Shown: positions 8,789 to 17,794 of the stretch, one piece after another
How the letters are laid out: each line of letters starts with the position of its first letter
How positions within the stretch are numbered: the first letter of the stretch is position 1
Assembly (NCBI GenBank): GCA_037968855.1
Contig: JBBKWH010000084.1
Span: forward strand, 28,265-92,264
Source: JBBKWH01 sp037968855
GTDB lineage: Bacteria > Pseudomonadota > Gammaproteobacteria > Pseudomonadales > Moraxellaceae
DNA length: 64,000 nt
Direction: 5' to 3'
Notes under the pieces: model-generated
What the model was told of the DNA's origin: nothing
Databases searched by the model: none
The model's input: the letters and a program-made list of their open reading frames with translations, nothing else
Program-made: the position numbers and the translations under genes

Positions 8789-9639
8789 GGCTGCTCTCCA
8801 TTGGGCATGGTCAGATACGGCGTTTGGCTGTATTGAAATGCCACTGGCCCCTCAGCATGACCATTTAAGAACTGCTGAACAAAAGCTGAGTCAGATGCCA
8901 GTAGCTCGGCGGGTGTCCCCGCACCCATGACCTTGCCTTCAGCAATGACATAGACATAGTCGGCAATGGATAAGGTCTCTTTTACATCGTGCGAAACAAT
9001 AATACTGGTCAAACCCAGTGACTCACGCAGGGTACGAATGAGCCGGACTAAAACCCCCATCACAATCGGATCTTGGCCAGCAAATGGCTCGTCATACATA
9101 ATCAATTCGGGGTCCAGCGCAATCGCCCGTGCCAATGCCGCACGACGATTCATACCACCAGATAACTCGGCAGGCATGAGTTGTTCGGTTCCGCGTAGAC
9201 CAACTGCTTCGAGCTTGAGCGCCACCAACTCGGCAATCAGATTTTCGGGCAAACGAGTATGCGCCCGTAGCGGAAACGCCACGTTTTCAAACACCGTCAT
9301 ATCGGTAAACAACGCACCGCTTTGAAACAACATGCCCATCCGAGAACGTGCATGAAACAGTTCAGCACGACCTAATTGATCGATGCGCTGACCGTCAAAC
9401 CAGACTTCGCCCTGATCAGGCAGCAATTGCCCCCCGATCAAGCGTAATAGCGTGGTTTTTCCGGTACCCGAAGGCCCCATGATGCCGGTAATACGACCTC
9501 GATGGATGTCTAGATCGATTCCATCAAAAATCGTTCGACTACCGCGATCAAAGCTCAAATTACGAACTTTGATCAACGCATCACTGGGGGATAATCCGCC
9601 GGTATCAGCCCCAGCGGTGGCAGACAAGTTTTCAGTCAT
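8785..9639 (-). CDS. mlaF: Phospholipid ABC transporter ATPase MlaF
   Basis: Cytosolic ATPase that drives MlaFEDB. The 284 aa protein has Walker A GPSGTGKT (55-62), ABC signature LSGGMNRR, Walker B LIMYDEPF and the switch histidine in IIVSHD. The first gene of the operon. The ATG at 9639 is chosen; a TTG 21 bases upstream is less likely. No strong promoter could be assigned in the 138 bases upstream. A C-terminal extension beyond the ABC core (QYSQTPYLTMPNGEQP) resembles the MlaB-contacting tail of other MlaF proteins. Confidence 0.95.
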   Translation of the reverse strand: MTENLSATAGADTGGLSPSDALIKVRNLSFDRGSRTIFDGIDLDIHRGRITGIMGPSGTGKTTLLRLIGGQLLPDQGEVWFDGQRIDQLGRAELFHARSRMGMLFQSGALFTDMTVFENVAFPLRAHTRLPENLIAELVALKLEAVGLRGTEQLMPAELSGGMNRRAALARAIALDPELIMYDEPFAGQDPIVMGVLVRLIRTLRESLGLTSIIVSHDVKETLSIADYVYVIAEGKVMGAGTPAELLASDSAFVQQFLNGHAEGPVAFQYSQTPYLTMPNGEQP

Positions 9640-9777
9640 GCAAAGCGCAATCAGTAACAAATTATGAAAAATACTTTATCACGAACCATGCCCACGGCAG
9701 CGGGTGATTTTAGTAATGCTTTTGTCAGTTCTCTAAAAGATGTAATGCAATGATGGTTTGCGTTAAGCAAGTAACCC

Positions 9778-9927
9778 TTAATGCACCACCTCAAGTTCAA
9801 CCGGAAACTGCTGCTGTTGTTGTTGCAAATGTATTGCAGGCATCAGGTCTGGCTCTTTTTCTTTGAGCAGGTGATAGCCCATAAACACCGCATTGGCGGC
9901 CACCAAGAACGCAAAAATATATGGCAT
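9778..9927 (-). CDS. Small single-pass membrane protein, unknown function
   Basis: A 49 aa protein: one hydrophobic helix (PYIFAFLVAANAVFMGYHLL), a short charged region and a Gln-rich tail. The ATG at 9927 is preceded by GGAG with 8-base spacing, supporting real translation. An open frame extends to 9972 but its extra N-terminus is polar and lacks a ribosome site. It sits between mlaF and the helicase gene as a single gene. I do not recognise a family. Confidence 0.5.
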   Translation of the reverse strand: MPYIFAFLVAANAVFMGYHLLKEKEPDLMPAIHLQQQQQQFPVELEVVH

Positions 9928-10042
9928 AACGGATGCTCCAGCGGTTTTTTGGTGTTGTACAAATCCATGCATGCGGTAGACATCAATAACTGATCCCCGC
10001 AGCGAGAGGTTCAGTTTAACGCTAAATCAGGTCATACGCATA

Positions 10043-10077
10043 CAAAAACGCCGAAACCCTAAGGCTTCGGCGTTTTC
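10043..10077 (-). terminator. Rho-independent terminator of the DEAD-box helicase gene
   Basis: AAAACGCCGAA pairs with TTCGGCGTTTT across a 10-base loop. Read on the minus strand it ends in a T run, 26 bases after the helicase stop codon. Confidence 0.85.
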
Positions 10078-10102
10078 GGGGTATTCATGCTAGATGAATA
10101 AC

Positions 10103-12028
10103 TTATGACTCTTCACGCTTGCGACGTGGTGCATCTGGACGGTCAGTACGGTTTTGACGCTCAAAACGGTCATCACGATTACCGGCTTGATAGTCACGAC
10201 GTGGACGGTCTGGACGCGCGGCTGGTGCAGCGGCATCACGGTCACGATACGCTGGACGTGCATCGCTACGGCCTTCGCTGCTGCGGTTGCCATAGTCGCC
10301 ACGGTTACCATCACGGTCACCACGTGGGGCTGCTGATGCGCCATCACGGCCATAGCTACGTGGTGCGCCGCCGTCACGGTCACGATACGCTGGACGTGCA
10401 TCACTACGGCCTTCGCTGCTGCGGTTGCCATAGTCGCCACGGTTACCATCACGGTCGCCACGTGGGGCTGCTGATGCGCCATCACGGTTGTAGCTGCGCG
10501 GTGCGCCGCCGTCACGGTCACGATACGATGGACGTGCATCACCACCGCCATCACGGCCACGATAGCCACCTTCACGCGGTGCATCACTACGTGGTGAATC
10601 GCTACGCGCGCCTTCTGGGCGACCTTCGCTGCGATAACCACGGCTCTCACCACCTTCGCTACGACCACGATAGCCGCCTTCGCTACGACCGCCTTCGCTA
10701 CGACCTGCACCACCTTCACTGCGACCACGATAGCCGCCTTCACGCGGTGCATCACCACGATAGCCACCACCGCCGCCACCAGTACGACCGCGGCCAGCAC
10801 CTGCACCGCCACCATAGCTACGACCACCACCACCGCCGCCTGCACGACGACCGCCTTCTGGTGCTGGTGTTGGCTCTAAGCCTTCAATCACACTGACTGG
10901 CAGACGAGTGTTCAGATATTCTTCGAGTGAGCGAATTTTGCTGCGCTCGCGATGCGTCGCCAAGGTAATGGCTTGACCGCTACGACCGGCACGACCTGTA
11001 CGACCGATCCGGTGTACATAGTCTTCGTTTTTCATTGGCAAGCCAAAGTTAATCACGTGGCTAATGGCAGGAACGTCCAGACCACGCGCCGCAACATCGG
11101 TTGCAACCAAAATACGCGCACGACCTTCACGCAAGGTGCGGATACGACGGTTACGAACCGCTTGTGGCATCGCACCGTGCAACGCAACCACTTGGTGACC
11201 CAAAGCTTCTAGCTCTTCTGCCAACATGTCGGTGTCTTGCTGCGTGCTAGCAAACACAACGGCTTGGTTGACACTTGCATCGCTTAGCCAATGGTTAAGC
11301 AATTTTTTCTTATGTTCAAAACCATCGGTCCAATGCAAAGTTTGCGCGATGTCAGAATTGGTGCTGTGCTCGCCTTGCAAAGCAATACGCTCGGCGTCTT
11401 TGGTCATTTTGCTGGCCAAACGCAAGATACGATCAGCAAATGTTGCCGAGAACATCAAGGTTTGTTCACGCTCACCAGCCAAATCGCTGATGGCTTCGAG
11501 GTCTTCAGAGAAGCCCAGATCCAACATGCGGTCAGCTTCATCCAAAATCAGAGTTTTGATTTGATCAAGGCTGATTTGACGACGATTTACCAAATCAAGC
11601 AGGCGACCTGGTGTGGCCACAACCACTTGTGCGCCTTTGAGCTGTGCAATTTGCTTACCAAAAGGCATGCCGCCCATGACGCTAGCAATCCGCACGCCAC
11701 GAACATGGCGAACCAAGTTGATTGCATCTTGGCTGACCTGTTGGGCCAACTCACGGGTTGGGCACAGCACCAAAACGGCTGGTGATGGAATCGATTTAAG
11801 ACGAACAGACATTGGTGGTTGTTCGTTCACAGCTAAATGGTTAATTGATGGCAGCAAAAACGCAACGGTTTTACCACTACCGGTTTGGCTTGATACCAAA
11901 AGGTCTTTGCCTTCAAGGGCTAGTGGAATCGCAGCGAGCTGTACAGCAGTAGGTGTAGAAAATTCTAAATCGATCAAACCCTGTTTTAGGGTATCAGCAA
12001 TTGCAAAATCAGAAAAAGTCAGGCTCAT
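10103..12028 (-). CDS. DEAD-box RNA helicase, RhlE-like, with long Arg/Gly-rich repetitive tail
   Basis: ATP-dependent RNA helicase of 641 aa, probably acting in ribosome assembly or RNA decay. The core (about 1-385) has every motif: Q motif, Walker A TGSGKT (49-54), PTRELAQQ, DEAD (163-166), SATF and HRIGRTGRAGR. The tail (about 390-641) is rich in Gly, Arg, Ser and Asp with RGG-like and YRGR/SEGG units. It contains two near-identical 46-residue repeats (about 498-543 and 544-589), copied at DNA level with a 138-bp period. Such tails bind RNA non-specifically and can promote condensates. RhlE is my best subfamily guess. The long antisense frame across the tail is an artefact of biased codons. 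Confidence 0.9.
   Translation of the reverse strand: MSLTFSDFAIADTLKQGLIDLEFSTPTAVQLAAIPLALEGKDLLVSSQTGSGKTVAFLLPSINHLAVNEQPPMSVRLKSIPSPAVLVLCPTRELAQQVSQDAINLVRHVRGVRIASVMGGMPFGKQIAQLKGAQVVVATPGRLLDLVNRRQISLDQIKTLILDEADRMLDLGFSEDLEAISDLAGEREQTLMFSATFADRILRLASKMTKDAERIALQGEHSTNSDIAQTLHWTDGFEHKKKLLNHWLSDASVNQAVVFASTQQDTDMLAEELEALGHQVVALHGAMPQAVRNRRIRTLREGRARILVATDVAARGLDVPAISHVINFGLPMKNEDYVHRIGRTGRAGRSGQAITLATHRERSKIRSLEEYLNTRLPVSVIEGLEPTPAPEGGRRAGGGGGGRSYGGGAGAGRGRTGGGGGGYRGDAPREGGYRGRSEGGAGRSEGGRSEGGYRGRSEGGESRGYRSEGRPEGARSDSPRSDAPREGGYRGRDGGGDARPSYRDRDGGAPRSYNRDGASAAPRGDRDGNRGDYGNRSSEGRSDARPAYRDRDGGAPRSYGRDGASAAPRGDRDGNRGDYGNRSSEGRSDARPAYRDRDAAAPAARPDRPRRDYQAGNRDDRFERQNRTDRPDAPRRKREES
10260..10535. 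repeat. Two tandem 138-bp repeats inside the helicase gene
   Basis: The block starting at 10260 (GCATCGCTACGGCCTTCG) recurs at 10398 with only scattered differences, and a partial third copy continues beyond. The period is a multiple of three, so copy-number change would keep the reading frame. Confidence 0.85.
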
Positions 12029-12431
12029 AAAGAGTACCGCCCCAGTAGGACGCTCCGTAAAAATTCAATCAAATGGGAGCATCGACTTGGCGCGTTAAAC
12101 CGATCTGCCGACTCCTGTCGGCGGGGGTTTACGAATAGGCGATGCACATGTCACGCACGTATGCTTGCAGCCGCGGCCTGAGAGGGGGTGCCAGATGACT
12201 GGCGGCAGGCGCGATATGAGATGTCCTGTCTTGGACGTAAACGCGCAGCGGGTGATGTCAAGTTCAGGCAATGAACTAAAAAGTGCGTGCGCAGATTATA
12301 GCAGCAGTTCACATCCAATACTATCTTTATTACATCATGATGTCAGAATTGCTGAAAAATCAGGTCAATTTGGCGATAACAGTGATGTTTAGCACATCGC
12401 CAACACCGCAGGTACGCTGTCAAACATATGT
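12029..12431. other. Intergenic region between lipase and helicase genes; helicase leader
   Basis: A 403-base stretch with no convincing gene. The small plus-strand frame at 12165-12392 has no ribosome site or recognisable composition. On the minus strand it holds an extended -10 promoter (12295-12303) and a leader of about 260 bases containing a compact hairpin GCCGAC-AGGA-GTCGGC at 12110-12125. Long leaders are known for cold-inducible DEAD-box helicase genes; whether this one is regulatory is inference. Confidence 0.5.
12295..12303 (-). promoter_or_regulatory. Extended -10 promoter for the DEAD-box helicase
   Basis: Minus strand reads TGCTATAAT, a perfect TATAAT preceded by TGn, which can replace a -35 element; none of the possible -35 positions matches well. 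Transcription would begin near 12288, giving a leader of about 260 bases. Confidence 0.5.
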
Positions 12432-13295
12432 TTAATCGACGGCATGATAAAAATGGCCGGTATGCAAAAACCATAACACTTGGCGTTGTACATCGGGATC
12501 GTCTGGCAACTTCAGATGATTTTCAGGCACTTGAATAAAGTCTTTCATGCCCGCGACTCGGGTACTGCTGACACTGACCAAACCATCATTAGGCTCGGCA
12601 AAGCGCCCATTAAACCATGGTGTCAGGCTGTAATAACCAGCCACCACACCGGTTGGCACGGTCATTGGGCCAAATCGCTCGATTGGACCAGCACGCCCCG
12701 TACCCAACTCAGCTACCACTGGCCCCATCCATTTGGCAATTTCTCGCTCATAGCCAAAGCGTAATCCACCGTCATCAGACAATACACTGCCTTGATTGGG
12801 CGTACCGAGCATCACCACACGGCCAATGCCTAACCGCTGTTGTTCGGCCAGACTCTGTGTGGACAGGTATTGCCGAATCAATAAACCACCCAAGGAGTGA
12901 CCCACCAAATCGACGGTGGTTGCGCCACGCGTATGGCAACGATTGACCGACTCGGCAACCACATTGGCGGCCTGTGCAATGGTCAACTCACGCGAGGGAT
13001 ACGCTGGCGTTTCAACCCAATGTCTATAACGAGTCAACGTACGTGCCAAGGCGTTAAAGTTCCACGGACGACCGGCTAGTCCGTGCAACATCACCACACA
13101 AGAGGCTGTTGGCTCGGCAGCCACACCCTGAGCAACAGTTGCTGACTCGGTCACATTAGGCGATGAAGCGACGAAAAATGCCGAAGGTATCGCGGCAGGT
13201 GTGGCGGTATCACGATCAACAGACGAGGCAAAAACAGCCTGCCCCATCGCCATGACCCACACGCTCAACACACCCACACGCCATGTCATCGACAT
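12432..13295 (-). CDS. Secreted triacylglycerol lipase/esterase-like alpha/beta hydrolase
   Basis: Predicted exported hydrolase (287 aa). The signal peptide ends near GQAVFAS. The oxyanion-hole HG lies in CVVMLHGLAGRPWNF, and the nucleophile elbow GHSLGG is followed by LGTPNQGS, a pairing typical of class I/II lipases and lipase-like thioesterases. The likely catalytic His is in PENHLKLPDDP near the C-terminus; the Asp is probably in the preceding NDGLVSV segment. GAGG sits 6 bases before the ATG. It begins 11 bases after the DUF445 gene, so the two may share a transcript. Substrate unknown. Confidence 0.78.
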   Translation of the reverse strand: MSMTWRVGVLSVWVMAMGQAVFASSVDRDTATPAAIPSAFFVASSPNVTESATVAQGVAAEPTASCVVMLHGLAGRPWNFNALARTLTRYRHWVETPAYPSRELTIAQAANVVAESVNRCHTRGATTVDLVGHSLGGLLIRQYLSTQSLAEQQRLGIGRVVMLGTPNQGSVLSDDGGLRFGYEREIAKWMGPVVAELGTGRAGPIERFGPMTVPTGVVAGYYSLTPWFNGRFAEPNDGLVSVSSTRVAGMKDFIQVPENHLKLPDDPDVQRQVLWFLHTGHFYHAVD

Positions 13296-13306
13296 CGTTT
13301 ACCTCA

Positions 13307-14542
13307 TTAATGAAAGAACGGCAACATCAAGTGAATCTGCAACTCACCGACCAACACGCCCAACACACCACCGACCACAATCAAAATCCATTCGTCCTCT
13401 TTAAAGGCCGGACGCAACATGCCTTCAAACTCTTCGGGAGTCAGCTGACGCATACGATCAATCAAGGTGTTGCGAATATCCATTGCATCTTCAGCGTAGG
13501 ACTCTACATGGCGCATGGTTTCTGGCATTTTGGCCATCAAGTTATCGGCAACCGCACTCTTCATATCAATATAGGTCTGTCCACCCACCGCATAGACCAC
13601 CAATGGACGCGCAATACCGGCTTGTTCATCGACCATTCGTTTAACATGACGATGCACCAACACCAGCACACGATCGGCCATCGGGCCACGAAACAACTCT
13701 TCCATCATGTTGGACGGCGTGAGCAATTGCTTGGAGATCAGTTCGGCATAGTCCTTGGCAACTTCTTGCTGGCGCTTTAAGAATAAGCCTTGGAAGGTAA
13801 AACCCATGATCTTGGTAGGATGTTGTGGCCGAAACATCATTTGCAAGGCCAGCCAATCACTAAAAAAGCCGACAAAGCCGCCAAACACCGGCAACATCCA
13901 TGGCTGTTTAAACAACAGCCAAAACACCATTTGGATCAAACCAATGGCAAAGCCAAAACCAAAACCAATATTGCGAAAGAAGTTAAATTCTTGGTGACCA
14001 ACCTTACGAAAAATGTCATTTAGCAAGCGCTTGTCTTTGGTCAAATTACTAATGACCATGTGGCGAATATCAAAGTATTCGGTCACATTGCTTTGCACTT
14101 CGGCCATGATCGACGAGACCATAGCAGGTGCTTCGGCCTTGACCCGTCGAATGATTCTTTGGCGGGCAAACTCCGGCATCGCTTCCCATAAACCCGGCTG
14201 AAACTGCTGCGCCACGTCACGGGTAATGTCTTCGGCTGCCAATAGCATCGGCCCTTCGATCACTTGCGCAATCCGGCTTGGATCAAGACGAGCAAAAATC
14301 TCTTCTGGCTTGATCAGCTTGCTGGTCATCAAATCGACCGCAATGGTGGCCATTTTTTCGGCTTTGCGCGGCACAATCCCTTGCCAACCCAAAAACGGCT
14401 TGATCCCCCAAAACTCAAGCGGCGCAAACATCATGTGCACCGCAATCACTTTGGTCACATAGCCAATTAAACCACTGATGACTGGAATCATCAGGTACAG
14501 CCAGATATTCGCCTGAAAATCGGCAATGATTGCACTCAGCAT
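13307..14542 (-). CDS. DUF445 family membrane protein
   Basis: A 411 aa protein with hydrophobic helices at both ends and a mid-protein hydrophobic pair (FGFAIGLIQMVFWLLF and MLPVFGGFVGFFSDWLAL). Repeated motifs GYVTKVIAVHMMFAPL and DWLALQMMFRP are hallmarks of DUF445 (YheB-like) proteins, which carry two such half-repeats. The molecular function of the family is unknown. The ATG at 14542 is chosen over a TTG at 14572. A 10-bp inverted repeat lies 120 bases upstream (14663-14686). Co-orientation with the lipase suggests a two-gene transcript. Confidence 0.82.
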   Translation of the reverse strand: MLSAIIADFQANIWLYLMIPVISGLIGYVTKVIAVHMMFAPLEFWGIKPFLGWQGIVPRKAEKMATIAVDLMTSKLIKPEEIFARLDPSRIAQVIEGPMLLAAEDITRDVAQQFQPGLWEAMPEFARQRIIRRVKAEAPAMVSSIMAEVQSNVTEYFDIRHMVISNLTKDKRLLNDIFRKVGHQEFNFFRNIGFGFGFAIGLIQMVFWLLFKQPWMLPVFGGFVGFFSDWLALQMMFRPQHPTKIMGFTFQGLFLKRQQEVAKDYAELISKQLLTPSNMMEELFRGPMADRVLVLVHRHVKRMVDEQAGIARPLVVYAVGGQTYIDMKSAVADNLMAKMPETMRHVESYAEDAMDIRNTLIDRMRQLTPEEFEGMLRPAFKEDEWILIVVGGVLGVLVGELQIHLMLPFFH

Positions 14543-14662
14543 CAGTTGCGGTCCCTGTTTCTTGTTTCGCAAAAAAAAGCTTTGTCATCAAACGACATAA
14601 GCCCATACAACTGGCCACCATCATTCCTTGACTGGCCGGTACTCTTGTCCACCACACCCAGC

Positions 14663-14686
14663 AAATATGAATAAAAATTCATATTT
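14663..14686. promoter_or_regulatory. Perfect 10-bp inverted repeat upstream of the DUF445 gene
   Basis: AAATATGAAT, four A, then ATTCATATTT. It is AT-rich and could be an operator for the DUF445 gene or a weak hairpin. It lies directly before the suhB terminator. Confidence 0.4.
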
Positions 14687-14696
14687 TTCAGCGTAG

Positions 14697-14720
14697 AAAA
14701 AAGCCCGCGCTAGCGGGCCT
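14697..14720 (-). terminator. Terminator of suhB
   Basis: GCCCGC-GCTA-GCGGGC hairpin with an adjacent run of six A (six T on the minus strand), just after the suhB stop. Confidence 0.85.
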
Positions 14721-14725
14721 TGATC

Positions 14726-15571
14726 TTATCGGGCTGAGTCTCCCCATGCAGGCACAACCGTCTGCATTAGTGGCTTGAGGACCTTCATGGAGCAGGCAAT
14801 CACCTGACCATTGTCCATTGAGCTTTGGCCACCACGTGCATCCACCACAGTGCCACCCGCTTCACGCACCAACAACTCGCCTGCGGCAATATCCCAAGGC
14901 TTTAAGCCCAGTTCAAAAAAGCCATCAAAACGACCTGCTGCAACATAAGCCAGATCCAATGCAGCCGAACCTGTACGACGGATATTAGCGCCAGCCTTGG
15001 TCACAGCCAACAATGCTGCAAAGTGTTGCTCTGCATGTGACACCACTTCGCCATTACGTGCCGTGCGATACGGATGCCCAACGGTCAAAAAGCTACCATC
15101 CAACGACACACGGTCGTTCTCGCTTAGGCGCAGACGACGTTGATTCATAATCGCGCCTTGGCCTTTACTGGCCGAAAACATCTCGTCGCGGACAGGGTCA
15201 TACACCACACCATGGTAGGTCACACCACGAAACTGTGCTGCAATCGAAATACAAAAGTGTGGCAAGCCATGCACAAAATTCTGCGTGCCATCGAGCGGGT
15301 CAATCACCCAGCACCAATCGGCGTCTTCGCCTTGGCCTTCTTGCATACCAAACTCTTCGCCCAAAAAGCTGTGCTTGGGATAGGCTTTTTTCAGCGTGGC
15401 AATCAACAGCTCTTCGGCATAACGATCCAGCGTTGTGACTGGGCCATCAATGCCGTCAATACCTTTGCTCGACACTTGCAAGTCAAGCTTGTGACGGTTT
15501 TGGTGGGCCTTTAACAGCTCCGCACCGACTTTTTCTGCAGCTTTCGCCGCCATTACGACCATCGGTTCCAT
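14726..15571 (-). CDS. suhB: Inositol monophosphatase family protein SuhB
   Basis: Mg2+-dependent, Li+-sensitive phosphatase of the IMPase superfamily; in enterics SuhB also joins the rRNA antitermination complex. It has 281 aa with all metal-site motifs: GEE (71-73), DPLDGTQNF (91-99) and KPWDIAAG near residue 223. The C-terminal QVIACSMKVL segment is normal. Transcribed alone on the minus strand with a strong terminator. The family call is certain; the physiological substrate cannot be read from sequence. Confidence 0.94.
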   Translation of the reverse strand: MEPMVVMAAKAAEKVGAELLKAHQNRHKLDLQVSSKGIDGIDGPVTTLDRYAEELLIATLKKAYPKHSFLGEEFGMQEGQGEDADWCWVIDPLDGTQNFVHGLPHFCISIAAQFRGVTYHGVVYDPVRDEMFSASKGQGAIMNQRRLRLSENDRVSLDGSFLTVGHPYRTARNGEVVSHAEQHFAALLAVTKAGANIRRTGSAALDLAYVAAGRFDGFFELGLKPWDIAAGELLVREAGGTVVDARGGQSSMDNGQVIACSMKVLKPLMQTVVPAWGDSAR

Positions 15572-15651
15572 TATTCACCCGCCATCAGGATCTACGAAAA
15601 AGGGCGCTATTCTAGCAAAAAACACCCGTCACCGCCTGTCTACTGTCGTAT

Positions 15652-17556
15652 TCAGGCCAAATTCATCCATGTTGCTACAGATTGGGCAATACCTGCCGCA
15701 TCCAAACCACACTCAGCCAGCATTGCCGCATGCGCCGCATGCGGCAAAAACATATCGGGCAAGCCTAAATTCATGACTGGCACGGACAGGCTCATTTGGT
15801 TTAAGGCTTCATTGACTGCACTGCCCGCACCGGCCATCACGGCATGCTCTTCGAGAGTCACTAAGGCAACACCCTGCACTGCCAACTGCCTTAAGCACGC
15901 GGTATCTAATGGCTTAATAAAGCGCATATTGATCACTCGAACACCCAAAGCTGCGTTCGCTAATCGCTCAGCCGCTGCCAACGCGGGCATCACCAGACTA
16001 CCAAAGGCCAATAACGCCACTTGATGCGGTGCGGCGGGCTGTAGGTGCAAGAGTGGCTCGGCCTGACCTAGTGGCAACACACTTAAGGTTTGATCAATAT
16101 GACTGCCACAGCCTGTCCCGCGCGGATAACGCACCGCGGCTGGGCCTGCATGCAGATAAGCAGTGTGCAACATTTGTCGGCATTCGTTTTCGTCTTTTGG
16201 GGCCATTAAGACCAAATGCGGCAAGGTGCGCATAAACGCATAGTCAAACGCCCCTGCATGGGTTGGCCCATCTTCACCGACCAACCCTGCGCGATCAATG
16301 CCAAAGGTAACATCCAAATTTTGCAACGCAATGTCATGCACCAACTGATCATAGCCACGTTGCAAAAAGGTCGAGTAAATCGCCACCACTGGCTTAAGCC
16401 CTTCACAGGCCATTCCTGCGGCCAAGGTCAAAGCATGTTGTTCGGCAATCGCCACATCAAAAAAACGCTCCGGATAATGCTGGGCAAAGCTCACCATGCC
16501 AGAGCCTTCACACATGGCGGGAGTAATTGCCAACAGGCGGTTATCTTGCGCGGCTTCATCGCAGAGCCACTGACCAAACACGTCTGAATATTTTTGTGGT
16601 TTGGGTGCGTCTATGGATAACGTCGAGGTCGTCTTGGTATGTGCCGATAATTTGCCAATCGCATGGTAGCCAATCGGATCAAGCTCAGCAGGCGCAAACC
16701 CTTTGCCTTTGGTGGTATAGACATGCAGCAAGCGCGGGCCTTTACGGTCTTTTAGCAGCGCTAACACGCGAACCAACTCTGGCAAATCATGCCCATCAAA
16801 CGGGCCAAAATACTCAAAACCAATCGCTTTAAAGATATTTTCGGCACAATCTGGCGCGGCTTTACGCGCTTTAAATTGCATATCGGGTCGCGGCTGCATG
16901 ATCGGCTCGCCAGCATCGCTAACACCGACCTGAAAACCACTTTGCCACAGCGCAGCCAAATGCCGTGAGAAGCCACCAATACTGCACGAGATCGACATAT
17001 CGTTGTCGTTGAGCACCACCAGCAGATCGGCTTGATGATGGACCGCGTCGTTCATGGCTTCAAAGGCCATGCCAGCGGTCATTGCGCCATCGCCAATCAC
17101 ACAGGCCACACGACGGTTATCGTGCTGATAGCGTAAGGCCAGCGCCATGCCCAATGCCGCCGAAATCGACGTCGACGAATGACCTACGCCAAAGGTGTCA
17201 AACTCGGACTCTTCGCGGGTTGGAAATGCGGTCAAGCCATCTTGACTACGAATGCTGGTGAGTTGCTCGCGCCGTCCGGTCAGCGCTTTGTGGGCATAGG
17301 CTTGATGGCCGACATCCCAGACCAAACGATCACGCGGCGTATCTAAGGCGTGATGCAAAGCCACGGTCAGTTCGACCACGCCTAAGTTGGCACCAAAGTG
17401 TCCACCACTTTGGCCTGCGGCATACAAAAGATACAGCCGAAGTTGATCCGCCACTTGTTGGAGCTGTGGCACGGACAACGATTTCAATTGATCAGGATGA
17501 TCAATGCCATCGAGCAACGGAGTAAGCGGACGAGTAACAGGGATTTCGTGATGCAT
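15652..17556 (-). CDS. dxs: 1-deoxy-D-xylulose-5-phosphate synthase
   Basis: First enzyme of the MEP isoprenoid pathway; condenses pyruvate and glyceraldehyde-3-phosphate using thiamine diphosphate. The 634 aa length is normal. Transketolase-type motifs are present: GHQAYAHK, the ThDP motif from GDGAMTAG to LNDNDMSIS, the GPFDGHD segment, and DRAGLVGEDGPTHAG in the second domain. Starts at 17556 or 17559 (tandem ATG); AAGG spacing favours 17556. An in-frame extension to 17646 is not family-like. It is divergent from ribA, an arrangement I associate with Moraxellaceae. Confidence 0.96.
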   Translation of the reverse strand: MHHEIPVTRPLTPLLDGIDHPDQLKSLSVPQLQQVADQLRLYLLYAAGQSGGHFGANLGVVELTVALHHALDTPRDRLVWDVGHQAYAHKALTGRREQLTSIRSQDGLTAFPTREESEFDTFGVGHSSTSISAALGMALALRYQHDNRRVACVIGDGAMTAGMAFEAMNDAVHHQADLLVVLNDNDMSISCSIGGFSRHLAALWQSGFQVGVSDAGEPIMQPRPDMQFKARKAAPDCAENIFKAIGFEYFGPFDGHDLPELVRVLALLKDRKGPRLLHVYTTKGKGFAPAELDPIGYHAIGKLSAHTKTTSTLSIDAPKPQKYSDVFGQWLCDEAAQDNRLLAITPAMCEGSGMVSFAQHYPERFFDVAIAEQHALTLAAGMACEGLKPVVAIYSTFLQRGYDQLVHDIALQNLDVTFGIDRAGLVGEDGPTHAGAFDYAFMRTLPHLVLMAPKDENECRQMLHTAYLHAGPAAVRYPRGTGCGSHIDQTLSVLPLGQAEPLLHLQPAAPHQVALLAFGSLVMPALAAAERLANAALGVRVINMRFIKPLDTACLRQLAVQGVALVTLEEHAVMAGAGSAVNEALNQMSLSVPVMNLGLPDMFLPHAAHAAMLAECGLDAAGIAQSVATWMNLA

Positions 17557-17794
17557 CATGTGCCTTATAAGCCTGAGCTGACCTACAGCTTGGGGTACGG
17601 GGCCAATTGGCCGAGCGGCGCCCCCCGAAGGATGGACAGGCCACACGGGTGAATCCTACCATTTGCCGCGCCCTTGGCCTAGCTCTTGGCGTTTGAGAGT
17701 CCTGTAAACGCACTGTTTAGCAAACGACACATGCGCAAGCAAGCATCTTGGGTATACTGTCCGCCTTCCTATTATGTGGTTTTTGGAGCGTGTG

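Noticed and set aside
10260..10535. Regular repeats resembling a CRISPR array
   Set aside because: Units are 138 bp, in frame and protein-coding, without unique spacers or cas genes nearby.
10090..10845. Minus-strand 251 aa frame within the helicase tail, rich in Val/Ala
   Set aside because: Different frame of the same repeated DNA; composition is extreme and there is no start signal.
10105..10896. Long plus-strand open frame (263 aa, His/Arg/Gly-rich) opposite the helicase tail
   Set aside because: It mirrors the Arg/Gly/Ser/Asp codon bias of the tail, with no ribosome site or domain. It is a shadow of the repeats.
12165..12392. 75 aa plus-strand frame in the helicase leader region
   Set aside because: No Shine-Dalgarno, odd composition, and it lies opposite the predicted leader.
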